Part shown: positions 36,224-45,554 of the stretch, in pieces
How the letters are laid out: each line of letters starts with the position of its first letter
Position numbering within the stretch: position 1 is the first letter of the stretch
Source: Chryseobacterium viscerum
Lineage (GTDB): Bacteria; Bacteroidota; Bacteroidia; Flavobacteriales; Weeksellaceae
DNA: 64,000 nucleotides
Assembly: GCF_002899945.2 (NCBI RefSeq)
Contig: NZ_PPEG02000002.1
Span: 124,001 to 188,000 of the forward strand
Reading direction: 5' to 3'
Notes under the pieces: model-generated
Seen by the model: only the letters and a program-made list of their open reading frames with translations
Told to the model about the DNA's origin: nothing
Database searches by the model: none
Position numbers and translations under genes: made by a program

Positions 36224-36482
36224 CATGAAAATTTTTTGATCCCCCAAATATATAAATTAAATGCTTTTGGGGAGATAATTATACTGCTGTAGTTCTTTAA
36301 AATCTTGTATTTGTTTCAGATGATAGCATAAAACAAAATCATTAACAGAAATATTTTATAACTAAAAATATAATTTCTACCTCTTTAATTCTCAATCTAC
36401 TGAGAAAATATAATAATTTAAATATTATTTATTTCATCAAAAATTTTTAATTAATTTTGAAGTCAAACTTAAACTAATAGTC

Positions 36483-37550
36483 ATGATCAAAAAAATATTT
36501 TTGCTATTTCTTTTGTCAATTATTTCATTTTACCAATGTAATGTATTGAAAATCAAAGAAAATTCTGTTTCATTATTACCACCACCTGCAAATGTTACAA
36601 TAACAGATATAACTCCTACCAGTGCTACTGTTTCCTGGACTCCTCAAATCGGAACAGGAAGCATGGTTGTTTATAAAAAAGTGGGAGAAATAAGTTCAAC
36701 TACCAGATATACTACAAGTACTTCAATAACAATTGATTTGACGCAGTGTACTACTTATGAAGTAAAAGTGCAATATGTACAAGCGGGAGGAGGATATTCG
36801 ACACCTATTACTTTTACAACACCAATGTGGTATTGTATTGAAAATTCTACTGCTGTAATTACCCCTTATCTGTATGCATCTAATGTTACACTTAATGCAA
36901 CTGACTTGTCATCAATGGTTAGTAATTCAACAGGAACAAAGGCTTACTCAAATTACCGTTCGGATCCTACTCGTAAGGTAAAATTGGTTCGTGGAAGCAG
37001 TAATAATACTATTTCTGTTACTAAAGCGGGACCTTCTACTCAAAATCCAACTACGATAGGAATTTGGATTGATTACAATGGAGATAGAAGTTTTGATTCT
37101 TCTAGTGAAAGAATCCTATATTCAACCAATAGCACAGATATGAATCCTACGGCAACTTTTAATGTGCCTTTACAAGCCGGACAAGGAGAATGTAAGGTAG
37201 CTATGAGGGTAATATCTAATACTACACCTTATTTTACGAATTGTGGTCCTACAAATGAAATACAAGATTATGAAGTTGAGTTTATTGATGCTTCAAGTTT
37301 AGCAACAAAAGAATCTTTAGAAAAGAATAAAGAAATTAGTATTTCTCCCAATCCGGCATCGGATATTTTAAATATCTCAGGAATTTCAGAAGCAGCCAAT
37401 TTTGAAATTTATAATGCTGTAGGACAAAAAACAGAAGAAGGTAAAGTTTCAAATCATAATGTGAGCATTCATCATCTATCAAAAGGAGTATATTTTATTC
37501 AGTTGAAAGACAAAGAAAAGGTAACCCGCCTAAAATTTATTAAGAAATAA
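36483..37550 (+). CDS. T9SS cargo protein with FN3 and GEVED domains
   Basis: 355 residues. N-terminal signal (residues 1-19, ISFYQC), a fibronectin type III domain (about 35-120, PANVTITDITPTSATVSWT), a GEVED-type domain (about 125-275, GIWIDYNGDRSFDSSSERILYS and CKVAMRV...NEIQDYEVEF) and a C-terminal T9SS type A sorting domain (about 285-355, ISPNPASDILNISG, GVYFIQLKDKEK). It is exported to the cell surface or medium by the type IX system. Ligand unknown; the FN3-GEVED architecture suggests adhesion or polysaccharide contact. Confidence 0.85.
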   Translation: MIKKIFLLFLLSIISFYQCNVLKIKENSVSLLPPPANVTITDITPTSATVSWTPQIGTGSMVVYKKVGEISSTTRYTTSTSITIDLTQCTTYEVKVQYVQAGGGYSTPITFTTPMWYCIENSTAVITPYLYASNVTLNATDLSSMVSNSTGTKAYSNYRSDPTRKVKLVRGSSNNTISVTKAGPSTQNPTTIGIWIDYNGDRSFDSSSERILYSTNSTDMNPTATFNVPLQAGQGECKVAMRVISNTTPYFTNCGPTNEIQDYEVEFIDASSLATKESLEKNKEISISPNPASDILNISGISEAANFEIYNAVGQKTEEGKVSNHNVSIHHLSKGVYFIQLKDKEKVTRLKFIKK

Positions 37551-37552
37551 AA

Positions 37553-37587
37553 TAAAAAGAGTGCTTGAAAAAGCACTCTTTTTTTAT
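37553..37587. terminator. Terminator between convergent genes
   Basis: Stem AAAAAGAGTGCTT / AAGCACTCTTTTT with GAAA tetraloop and T-run. Confidence 0.88.
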
Positions 37588-37600
37588 CTGGAATACAGTT

Positions 37601-38269
37601 TTAAGATTCTGTATTTTGTTTTGTAGAGTCATAAATGGCCTGTGGATCATTTTTTAGAAAGTAAGAAAAGACTCCATAGAATAAAAGGACGAAAAGATAT
37701 AAAATGCTACATAGATAAAACGCAGTTCCGAAACCATAGCTGATCGAAATATCACTTCCGAATCCCATCGCCATTTTATTATTTCCAAATCCTTCCATAT
37801 TGGATTGAAACGTCAGATAAAAGATAAGCAAAGAGGTGAGTCCTATGATAGAGAGAATGATATGATAAAGATATTTCTTTCTGATATTCTTCATCACCTG
37901 AACGGCAATGCCTGCCATGGCAGCCAGCAATGCAATGATGATAAATGGGTTAGGAGAGATATTTTGTTGGTCTTTCTTATCCTTAGGTTCATTCAGAGGT
38001 GAATATTCAATATCTGTGTCTGAAGAGTTGTCTGCTTCTGCTTTATCATTTCCGAATGCAGCGCCAAAAGGTGAACTTTTTTTGAGGCTTTCCTTCATTC
38101 GCTCATTGATGGCTTTTTTGGAAACTCCCGTTACAAGATCAGTTCCTTTGACAGACATTAGAGTGGTATCTCCACATTTTATCAGGAAAAAAGGAAAGAA
38201 AAAGCATAGAATAATAACCGTATAACTGGGTATTGGCAAAAGGTCTGAAAGGGCTTTTAATGGTTTCAT
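37601..38269 (-). CDS. Polytopic membrane protein of unknown function
   Basis: 222 residues. Four or five hydrophobic segments: about 15-32, 107-122, 133-150 and 180-202, separated by a long hydrophilic loop (33-105) rich in Ser/Asp. No family recognised. It follows the T9SS cargo gene convergently across a terminator. Confidence 0.75.
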   Translation of the reverse strand: MKPLKALSDLLPIPSYTVIILCFFFPFFLIKCGDTTLMSVKGTDLVTGVSKKAINERMKESLKKSSPFGAAFGNDKAEADNSSDTDIEYSPLNEPKDKKDQQNISPNPFIIIALLAAMAGIAVQVMKNIRKKYLYHIILSIIGLTSLLIFYLTFQSNMEGFGNNKMAMGFGSDISISYGFGTAFYLCSILYLFVLLFYGVFSYFLKNDPQAIYDSTKQNTES

Positions 38270-38315
38270 AAATTATAGTTTTAGATAAAAATAGAAAAAA
38301 TATAGGATAAAGCAT

Positions 38316-38348
38316 AAAAAAAGAGAGAGCACCTTATGGCACTCTCTC
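38316..38348 (-). terminator. Terminator of the mutS2-like gene
   Basis: On the minus strand GAGAGAGTGCC / GGTGCTCTCTC (two wobble pairs) with ATAA loop and TTTTTTT tail. Confidence 0.85.
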
Positions 38349-38396
38349 TTCGTATTTGCGTAGAATGAGTTCATTTTCAAACTCATTTCAGATTAA

Positions 38397-40544
38397 TTAA
38401 ATTCTCTCAAGTTCATCGGCATCAATCGTTGTCTTGAAGGTTCCGTAATTGACAATCACCTTGTTTCGGGAAATCTTCTCGATCGTTCCCACGCTGGTGC
38501 TTCCGGTAATACGAACACGCTGTCCGATTTTCATCCAAACAGCTCGGTCACTTTTACGCTGTTCTTCCAATTTCTCATTGGTTTCTGCGATTTTTTCAAT
38601 GACATCCTCCTTTTTCAGCTGTTGAGTGATTTTTCTCTTTACGACCTGCAGACGTTTAGTTTCATCTTTGTCATGACCTAATTTCCTGAATTTTTCCTGC
38701 TCAAGAAGCTTTACAAAGTCTTTTACAACATCTTTTCTGGATTTTCCTTTGGTATAACTGTCGATGAATGTTTCAATCTTATTTCCAAACTGAAGTTTAC
38801 GATGTTCCTCCTCATACAGTTTTTGGAAATTGAACAGTTTCTGCTGAAGCTGGTCATTCAGTTTTTGAAGATTATCACGCTTATCTTCTACAGATTCTTT
38901 CCTTTCTGCAAGATCAACTTTCAGTTTTTCAACCTCGAATTTTTCCTGTTGCAGCTTTACAATAGTCTTGTCGAGATTTACGATATCATGTTCTACCTTT
39001 TTCTTGGCAGAATGGATGATAAATCTTGGAATTTTATTCTTTTCAGCAACTTCGAAAGTAAATGAGCTTCCTGCCTGTCCCACTTCCAGTTTATACATCG
39101 GCTCCAATGTTTCTTCATTGAAAAGCATCGCTGCATTCTGAGCGTTGGGAAGCTGCTCTATGACCAGTTTAATATTGGTATAGTGCGTCGTGATAATGGC
39201 AAAACTCTTTTTATCATAGAAAAACTCCATGAAACTTTCAGCCAGAGCACCTCCTAGTTCCGGATCAGAACCTGTCCCAAATTCATCAATCAGTAAAAGC
39301 GTATTGGCATCAGCCTCGCGGATGATTCCAGACATTTTTTTCAATCGGGATGAATAGGTTGACAAATGGTTTTCAATGGACTGATTATCCCCGATATCGG
39401 TCATCATCTTCTCAAAGAAAAACATTTCAGACTTAGGATGTACAGGAACCAGAATACCACTCTGAATCATCAGCTGTAATAATCCGACCGTTTTCAACGT
39501 GATAGATTTTCCACCGGCATTGGGTCCGGAAATACAGATGATTCTGTTGTGATCCGTTAAACTCAGTGTCTGTGAGTGGATGATCTTGTTCTCAATCTTA
39601 TTTCTCAGCCACAACAAAGGATGATAAGCATCTTTTAATTTCAACGTTCTATGATGGTTGATTTTCGGAAGAACTCCGTTGATCAATTCACTAAACTTAG
39701 CCTTGGCTCTCGTAAGGTCAAGGTCAAAAATATAAACCTGATATCTCCATAGTTGAGGTTGGAATTCTGCCAGTTCTGCAGTAAGCTTTCGGAGAACTTT
39801 GTCAATTTCTTTTTTCTCTTCCTCCTCACTCTCGCGAAGTTTGAAATAATGTTTTACAACACTGTCCGGCTGAATGTAAGTAATGGAACCCGTTTTGGAA
39901 ATTCCTAACGTTCTTCCGGGAACTCTTTTTTTGAATCCTGATTTTACTGCCAAAACCCTTTGGTCGTCAATAATCGTTTCCCGTATATCATCCAAAAAGT
40001 CACTCTGTCCATACGTGGTGAGTGCACGGTTGAAATTTTCCTGAATCGCTTTTTTAGCATGCTGAATTTCAGTTCTCAAATCCTTTAAAGCTGGAGAGGC
40101 CTCACTTTTTACCTCACCAAATCGGTTGAAAACCTTATCTACCTTATCGATGATTTCTTTTCTGAATTCCAGTACAGAAACTTCTTCCAGTAAATTAGGA
40201 AAGGTTTCCGGCATGGTAGGAAAGAATTTTTGCAATTTTCCGATCTGTTCCGTGATGGTTTTTATTTTGATGAAAGCCGTGTTTTCCAAACGGTAGTTCT
40301 CAATCAGCATCACTTTCAGCTCACTTTCAATATCTTCATATTCATCAAACGGAATCGCATTTGAACTTTCAAAACTCGACAGATATTCTGAGGTTTTTTT
40401 TAAGGAAAGTTCCGCCTCTTCTATTTCCATTGGGCGAAGTTGAAGAATTTTTTCTCTTGTTTTCGGAGAATACGCAAATGGGGAGATTTCCGCGAGCAAT
40501 TGCGGAAACTCTAATTCGTCTAAATCTTCTTTATCTATATACAC
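38397..40544 (-). CDS. mutS2: MutS2-family DNA-binding ATPase lacking a Smr domain
   Basis: 715 residues from GTG at 40544. Core domain with a coiled-coil lever arm (about 90-250) and ABC-type ATPase: Walker A GPNAGGKSITLK (about 343-354), Walker B LLIDEFGTGSDP and H-loop THYTNIK. After a long coiled coil (about 520-640) the protein ends with a small KOW-like barrel (VGTIEKISRNKVIVNYG). There is no C-terminal Smr nuclease domain, unlike the roughly 780-residue Firmicutes MutS2. It probably binds branched DNA or stalled ribosomes, by analogy with MutS2. Confidence 0.85.
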   Translation of the reverse strand: MYIDKEDLDELEFPQLLAEISPFAYSPKTREKILQLRPMEIEEAELSLKKTSEYLSSFESSNAIPFDEYEDIESELKVMLIENYRLENTAFIKIKTITEQIGKLQKFFPTMPETFPNLLEEVSVLEFRKEIIDKVDKVFNRFGEVKSEASPALKDLRTEIQHAKKAIQENFNRALTTYGQSDFLDDIRETIIDDQRVLAVKSGFKKRVPGRTLGISKTGSITYIQPDSVVKHYFKLRESEEEEKKEIDKVLRKLTAELAEFQPQLWRYQVYIFDLDLTRAKAKFSELINGVLPKINHHRTLKLKDAYHPLLWLRNKIENKIIHSQTLSLTDHNRIICISGPNAGGKSITLKTVGLLQLMIQSGILVPVHPKSEMFFFEKMMTDIGDNQSIENHLSTYSSRLKKMSGIIREADANTLLLIDEFGTGSDPELGGALAESFMEFFYDKKSFAIITTHYTNIKLVIEQLPNAQNAAMLFNEETLEPMYKLEVGQAGSSFTFEVAEKNKIPRFIIHSAKKKVEHDIVNLDKTIVKLQQEKFEVEKLKVDLAERKESVEDKRDNLQKLNDQLQQKLFNFQKLYEEEHRKLQFGNKIETFIDSYTKGKSRKDVVKDFVKLLEQEKFRKLGHDKDETKRLQVVKRKITQQLKKEDVIEKIAETNEKLEEQRKSDRAVWMKIGQRVRITGSTSVGTIEKISRNKVIVNYGTFKTTIDADELERI

Positions 40545-40840
40545 AGTGCAAATTTAGTGAGAATTTTGATTATTACGTATATCCGAGAGATTTACAGAAT
40601 AAATTAACGTTGAATTGGATGTTTTTTTAACGATTGAAATGATAAAAATTTTAAGATGAGGTAAGAAAATCTAATGTTTTTGATGGTACAGCTTTAAGAT
40701 TTGCTTTTCTCTTGATTATCATTCCTTCCTTAGAAACCCTTAATGGTTTATATTAAAAAATAGAATCATTCTTTTTAGAAGGAAAAAGTTTGAACGTATA
40801 GTGGTTAAGGCTTATATTTATTGCACTAATAACGATAATC
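40545..40840. other. Intergenic region, no gene seen
   Basis: About 295 AT-rich bases between divergent genes. It holds the mutS2 promoter on the minus strand and presumably the promoter of the following basic-protein gene (TATATTTA near 40813). No ORF or repeat recognised. Confidence 0.5.
40549..40556 (-). promoter_or_regulatory. -7 box TAAATTTG, 4 nt before the mutS2 GTG
   Basis: Exact TAnnTTTG match on the minus strand; only CACT separates it from the GTG start, predicting a leaderless message. No clear -33 element. Confidence 0.55.
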
Positions 40841-41203
40841 ATGAAAAATTTACTACTTGCTCTTCTTTTTCTTTTGGCAGGTATTCAGGTTCAGTCCCAA
40901 ATTCAAAAAAATGAGGCTAAAAAAGGTGAACAGAAAACCTATAGCAGGAAGAACAAAAAACCTGAAGGTAAAAAGCTTTTGGTGAAAAGTCTTAAAAATA
41001 AAGACATGAAAAAAACGTTCAACCATCATCGAAAAAAAGAGGATCATTATGATAAAGAGTACAAAAAGAATGATAGAGATAAAGAAAAATCTATTGTTGT
41101 TTATGAAAGAAATTACTCCATAAAATACGGCGTGTACTTATTTATGAATCTCGATGCTGACAAAAATGAATTTTCGGAAGCGCTGGCATTGAGAGATATC
41201 TGA
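40841..41203 (+). CDS. Small secreted, strongly basic protein
   Basis: 120 residues with signal peptide (MKNLLLALLFLLAGIQVQSQ). The mature part (21-85) is dense in Lys/Arg/Asp/Asn (KKPEGKKLLVKSLKNKDMKK), followed by a short conserved-looking C terminus VVYERNYSIKYGVYLFMNLD. No family recognised. Not related to neighbours. Confidence 0.7.
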   Translation: MKNLLLALLFLLAGIQVQSQIQKNEAKKGEQKTYSRKNKKPEGKKLLVKSLKNKDMKKTFNHHRKKEDHYDKEYKKNDRDKEKSIVVYERNYSIKYGVYLFMNLDADKNEFSEALALRDI

Positions 41204-41252
41204 AACAACTGCACTGAACAGAAAATATAAAACTATTTATTCTATCTTACCA

Positions 41253-41774
41253 ATGAAACTGGAAACCACAAGATTGATTTTAAAAGCAATCAATGAAAAC
41301 GATACTGAAGATATTTTACGGATTCGAAGCAATGAAGTAACCAACCGGTTTGTGCGGAGAAATTCGCCAAAAAATAATTATGATGCACTTCAGTTTATTT
41401 TAACCATTAAAGAAAAAACTAAAAACAATCATACCGCCTATTTTGGAATTTCTTTAAAAGGTCAGCAGAATCTTATTGGAACAATTTGTCTTTGGAATTT
41501 TTCTGAAGATCGGAAAACAGCTGAAGTCGGTTATGAATTGCTGCCGGAATATCACAGACAGGGAATTATGTCCGAAGCTTTGAAAGCGGTTTTAGACTGC
41601 GGATTTAATGAATTGCATTTACAGGAAATTGTAGCAATTACCAGTAAATTTAATGAAAACTCGAAAGGACTTCTATTAAAGCATGATTTTATTTTGGAAG
41701 AAGGGAAGGAAGATGAAGGATTTCCGGATAATATTATTTTTAGCTTAAAAAGAGTGTCTAAATCTGATAGGTAA
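41253..41774 (+). CDS. GNAT N-acetyltransferase (RimJ/RimL type)
   Basis: 173 residues. Begins [21 protein letters not shown]; acetyl-CoA motif [24 protein letters not shown] (about 92-115; Q-G-I-M-S-E core) and a late [17 protein letters not shown]. Acetylates an amino group; substrate unknown. Its stop (TAG at 41772) is one base before the acyltransferase pseudogene remnant, suggesting a recombination junction at this point. Confidence 0.88.
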   Translation: MKLETTRLILKAINENDTEDILRIRSNEVTNRFVRRNSPKNNYDALQFILTIKEKTKNNHTAYFGISLKGQQNLIGTICLWNFSEDRKTAEVGYELLPEYHRQGIMSEALKAVLDCGFNELHLQEIVAITSKFNENSKGLLLKHDFILEEGKEDEGFPDNIIFSLKRVSKSDR

Positions 41775-41775
41775 A

Positions 41776-42337
41776 GGTTATCTTGCTGTAGATGTCTTTT
41801 TTGTACAAAGTGCTTTTTTGCTGACAGTTTCCTATTCTGGGAAGTTTAAAGCTTTGGAATTTAAAATAATACAGACTTTTTATAAGAAAAGAATCAATAG
41901 GATTTATCCGATATATTTTTTATCAATTGTTTTTATTATCCTGTTGATGAGAGGTGTTCCGTGGCTTACTTTTTTATTAATGCCGGATTGGTACAGTGCT
42001 TTTTTAATCCCAATCGTTTACTGAATATTGTCTATTGGTCATTGAATACAGAGTGGATGTGTTATCTGATCTTTCCCTTTATGCTTTATCTGATTATACG
42101 ATATAAAATTCGTGGCGAAATCCTGATTCTTGCAGGCTTGTTTTTAAGATTAATTCTCCCTTATTTTCCTGATATATATATTCATTCAGCAGGATCCATT
42201 ATATTATTAAGAGCCAGAATTTTATAATTGTGGATATTCCACTCCTTAATCCGTTATTATTAATTGCATCTTCGCTGCTGCTGTCCTATTTTACATATAT
42301 GCTGATCGAAAGAAAAGTAAAGATATTTAAGGTATAA
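41776..42337 (+). pseudogene. Degraded acyltransferase 3 (OafA-like) gene
   Basis: Three fragments in different frames match the acyltransferase 3 fold: [20 protein letters not shown] and [19 protein letters not shown] (frame from 41776 to the stop at 42024), SLNTEWMCYLIFPFMLYLI (frame ending 42227), and VDIPLLNPLLLI...LSYFTYMLIERKVKIFKV (42230-42337). The 5' part and much of the middle are missing, and frameshifts occur near 42010 and 42228. Intact enzymes are around 350 residues; only about 185 codons remain. Confidence 0.85.
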
Positions 42338-42373
42338 TCTAAACTCTTATTTTAATATTATTACTTTTGCAGT

Positions 42374-43015
42374 ATGACCTGGACAGAAATTTTAGCCCCA
42401 ATAAAGAGTACGGAATACTTTAAAACCCTTTGGGAAAAAGTAAAGAATGAATATGCCACAACCCAAGTTTTTCCGCCGAAAAATCAGATTTTCAGAGCAT
42501 TGGAGCTGACGGCTTTTGACGATGTTGAAGTTGTAATTATTGGGCAGGACCCTTACCATAATGATTTTCAGGCAAATGGTTTGTGCTTCTCTGTTTCGGA
42601 GCAGGTTACCACGCCACCGTCACTTAAGAATATTTTTATTGAATTGAAAGACGATTTGGGAGTCGTAAGAACTTCCAAAGAACTTGAAGACTGGGGAAAA
42701 CAAGGCGTTTTACTATTGAATGCCACTTTAACGGTTCGTGCCCATTCTCCTAATTCTCACAAAGATCTTGGCTGGGAAACATTCACTAATTTTATCATTA
42801 AGGAAATTTCAGATAAAAAAGAGAACGTAGTATTTGTATTGTGGGGGGCTTTTGCACAAAAAAAAGCCGAACTTATAGATCCGGCTAAGCATTTTATTCT
42901 GAAATCGGCACACCCTTCACCATTCTCTGTGTACAGAGGTTTTTTTGGAAGTAAACCATTTTCAAAAATTAATGAATATCTTATTTCCAAAGGAAAGAAG
43001 CCTATTTCGTGGTAG
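42374..43015 (+). CDS. ung: Uracil-DNA glycosylase
   Basis: 213 residues, family 1 UDG. Removes uracil from DNA in base-excision repair. Catalytic water-activating motif IGQDPYH (D59) is at 56-62, the N-x-x-L-T region is LLLNATLTVR and the DNA-intercalation loop is SAHPSPFSVYRGFF. Standard length. Its 3' end overlaps the convergent lipoprotein gene by 14 bp. Confidence 0.96.
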   Translation: MTWTEILAPIKSTEYFKTLWEKVKNEYATTQVFPPKNQIFRALELTAFDDVEVVIIGQDPYHNDFQANGLCFSVSEQVTTPPSLKNIFIELKDDLGVVRTSKELEDWGKQGVLLLNATLTVRAHSPNSHKDLGWETFTNFIIKEISDKKENVVFVLWGAFAQKKAELIDPAKHFILKSAHPSPFSVYRGFFGSKPFSKINEYLISKGKKPISW

Positions 43016-43511
43016 AATCTGTTGATTGACCTGCCTTTTTTATCGTAATTCCGATTTTATATTTTCCGGCTAATGCTTTTGTTCCATCCTGTTGTTTTGG
43101 ATATGGAGCAACATCCTGTAATGTAATGACGTATCCGTTAAATTCTGCAGACTGGTGATAATTCCTTCCCGGATAATCTGTACTGGCAAGGCTTAAAATA
43201 GTAGGTCGGGTTGCAGTTCCCATTACTTCCACCTGGGCTACAGCTGCTCCGGCCCAGATACAGTTGACCCCTTCAGGACAGCGGCTGTCTTCAGAAATTC
43301 CTTTGAATGTTACATTCATCTGGTATTCCTTTAAAAACTTATTCTCACCTTCATTGAAGTACAGAATACCGTCTTTCTGATCATTGGAATTCATAGCTTT
43401 TGTATTGGTTTGTATTTCAGAAGCTTTTGTATTAATCTTAGATTTCTTTTGGGCATCGCATCCCGTTAATGCAAAAATTCCCAGGCTGAGTATGATAACT
43501 TTATGGAACAT
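43002..43511 (-). CDS. Lipoprotein, 169 aa
   Basis: Lipobox ILSLGIFALTGC (Cys 18) followed by DAQKKSK. Mature part (about 40-165) has FKGISEDSRCPEGVNCIWAGAA, with Cys pair, and a beta-rich pattern ending KIGITIKK. Function unknown. Overlaps the ung stop region in the opposite direction; 16 bp upstream of it on the same strand is the DUF456 gene. Confidence 0.8.
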   Translation of the reverse strand: MFHKVIILSLGIFALTGCDAQKKSKINTKASEIQTNTKAMNSNDQKDGILYFNEGENKFLKEYQMNVTFKGISEDSRCPEGVNCIWAGAAVAQVEVMGTATRPTILSLASTDYPGRNYHQSAEFNGYVITLQDVAPYPKQQDGTKALAGKYKIGITIKKAGQSTDSTTK

Positions 43512-43527
43512 AGTTTCTTATATTTAA

Positions 43528-44019
43528 TTAAATGACGCTAAACATATTAAGAAGTACTACCAAAAACATTGCCACTCCTACCACAAAACTGAATCCGGTT
43601 CCATAAATGAATCCAATCAGTGCTCCTTTAGTAGATTGTAAAGCTTTATTCATATCCTTACTGTCATGAAGTAATTCACCAATAAATACCCCTGCAAACA
43701 TTCCGATCAGAAAGCCTAATGGGATTGGAATAAATATTCCAACAATGGTTCCTATTACAGAACCGATACTTCCCCAGCGCGTACCACCATATTTTCTGTT
43801 GGTCTTTGCCGGAATCACATAGCTTAATACTACCGAAGCCAATGTAAGAATTCCGAATGCCCAGATATAAATCATAGACAAATCCGCATCTGTCCCGAAT
43901 TTATAGATCAGAAGTCCGCAGATACTCAGCAAAAGACCGGGCAAAACAGGAAGGAAAGTTCCCAATATCCCGACAAATAATAAAATAAGGCAGAAAATAT
44001 TAATAATCGTTGTATCCAT
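43528..44019 (-). CDS. DUF456 domain membrane protein
   Basis: 163 residues, three to four membrane segments including FCLILLFVGILGTFLPVLPGLLL and two Gly/Ile-rich helices (IGTIVGIFIPIPLGFLIGMFAG). This Gly-rich hydrophobic plan is that of DUF456 proteins. Role unknown. The lipoprotein gene follows 16 bp downstream and probably shares the transcript. Confidence 0.8.
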   Translation of the reverse strand: MDTTIINIFCLILLFVGILGTFLPVLPGLLLSICGLLIYKFGTDADLSMIYIWAFGILTLASVVLSYVIPAKTNRKYGGTRWGSIGSVIGTIVGIFIPIPLGFLIGMFAGVFIGELLHDSKDMNKALQSTKGALIGFIYGTGFSFVVGVAMFLVVLLNMFSVI

Positions 44020-44045
44020 TCGTTTTAAAAATATAGATGCAATAT

Positions 44046-44075
44046 AAAAAAAGTGGCCTTATAAAAGACCACTTT
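44046..44075 (-). terminator. Terminator of the large lipoprotein gene
   Basis: On the minus strand AAAGTGGTCTT / AAGGCCACTTT (one wobble) with TTAT loop and a T-run. Confidence 0.85.
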
Positions 44076-44097
44076 GAGAACGAGTTATAAAATTTTA

Positions 44098-45282
44098 TTA
44101 CAAATTTAAGATTACGTATTCCAGAATCGGTCCCGATTTACCGATATTTCCACTTGCATGGTTATGGAATGTAGTATAATAGATATTTCCGCTATTGGTA
44201 GTTCCTGTACAAGATCCCATATAATCACCGTGTGCCTGGTGGGCATTCCATGCATTCTGATTAATCGTAATGGTAATATTGCTGCCACTTGCTGTATGGT
44301 GGCAGATTGTCATATGATTATTGTTTAAAGACGTTCCCACGGAGATCTTAGGAGCTGTTGTATCCACATACTTATTGGTTCTTATCATCAGGGGTTCATT
44401 ATCTTTCTGTACCAATACTTCCCAGAACAAAGGATCATAATGCTGGATTTTTTGCCACAAAGGCTGATCATATTGAATATTTAATGTATTAAATCCTATT
44501 GCTGAAGCCATAGCAGTATTGGAAACACTACAGTTGTTATACATAGCCACATTCCCATTGGTATTAAAACAGATTTTTGGAAGATCGAGAAAGCCTCCAT
44601 AAATACCGCAGTAGGGAGCGTTTTTATCTCCTCCTACCAGATACGCTGCTGCCCAGTCTGAACTGTAAATGCTTCCGCCATTCGTTATAAAAGTAGAGAG
44701 ATTATTGAAAACAGAAAGATCGTTACCTGGATTGTTGGTCCCTGTCTGTGTAAGATTACGTGAACCACAATTCAGGAAAATAATATCATACTGAGAAATG
44801 GTGTTAAAATTTTTTAAATCATGATAGCTAATTTCTGTCGCCGTATAGCCAAGACTTGTAATAATAGCTTCTATCTCGTCATAACTGCCTTCTACATAGG
44901 CTATTTTTGCAATCTGATTCAGTTTTGAATCTTTGCTGGGAACGCTGGTTACTTCATCCTTTTTGATGGTAACAGGAGTCTCGGTTCTAAAATTAAGACC
45001 ATTACCAGTCTGAATGTGAAGAGTCGTGTTTCCTTCAGGGGCAGTCAGGCTGAACGTACCATCCGTATTGGAATAGGTATGATAAACGTGATTTTTATTA
45101 TCAATAGTGAATACAATAGCACCGCCAATGGGTTTTGTGCCGTTTTTAGCAAAGACCTTGCCTTCTACCTTTCCGGTTAATACTGGCTTAGAATCTTCTG
45201 GACTGGCTGAATCCTCACTGCCTTTACAGTTTACTAGCAGCACAAGAGTGCATAGCATGATTAACAAATAATTTTGTTTCAT
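44098..45282 (-). CDS. Lipoprotein with carboxypeptidase-regulatory-like domain
   Basis: 394 residues. Lipobox LCTLVLLVNC (Cys 19) is followed by KGSEDSASPEDS, an acidic stretch like the surface-export signal of Bacteroidota lipoproteins. Residues about 37-110 form a CarboxypepD_reg-like domain (VEGKVFAKNGTKPIGGAIVFT, NTDGTFSLTAPEGN). The rest (about 130-390) has IAYVEGSYDEIEAIITSLGY and YDIIFLNCGSRN, resembling a GATase-like or ThuA-like fold; this second assignment is tentative. Likely exposed on the outer membrane. Confidence 0.75.
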   Translation of the reverse strand: MKQNYLLIMLCTLVLLVNCKGSEDSASPEDSKPVLTGKVEGKVFAKNGTKPIGGAIVFTIDNKNHVYHTYSNTDGTFSLTAPEGNTTLHIQTGNGLNFRTETPVTIKKDEVTSVPSKDSKLNQIAKIAYVEGSYDEIEAIITSLGYTATEISYHDLKNFNTISQYDIIFLNCGSRNLTQTGTNNPGNDLSVFNNLSTFITNGGSIYSSDWAAAYLVGGDKNAPYCGIYGGFLDLPKICFNTNGNVAMYNNCSVSNTAMASAIGFNTLNIQYDQPLWQKIQHYDPLFWEVLVQKDNEPLMIRTNKYVDTTAPKISVGTSLNNNHMTICHHTASGSNITITINQNAWNAHQAHGDYMGSCTGTTNSGNIYYTTFHNHASGNIGKSGPILEYVILNL

Positions 45283-45541
45283 ATTTAATTGATTTTGATG
45301 GGTTTAGTTTTAACCAAATTTAATAAATAATTAATATTAAAACATTAAAATTGTAATTATTTTTAATAATATTTAGTCTATTGTGGTTTTTGTAGTTAAT
45401 TTTTCATTTATAATAAGGTGTTATGAATGATTTGATATTTTATGATATGGTCTATGAAAAATTTTTGTCAAATATCGTAGGGTAAATACTTTTTGGGATG
45501 AAAATTGATTGTGAATAGTAAAATCATGATTCTTAATTTCA

Positions 45542-45549
45542 TAAATTTG
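45542..45549 (+). promoter_or_regulatory. -7 box TAAATTTG, 5 nt before the MscS-type start
   Basis: Exact TAnnTTTG match; CTGTA separates it from the ATG at 45555, predicting a leaderless message. No convincing -33 TTG at the expected distance. Confidence 0.5.
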
Positions 45550-45554
45550 CTGTA

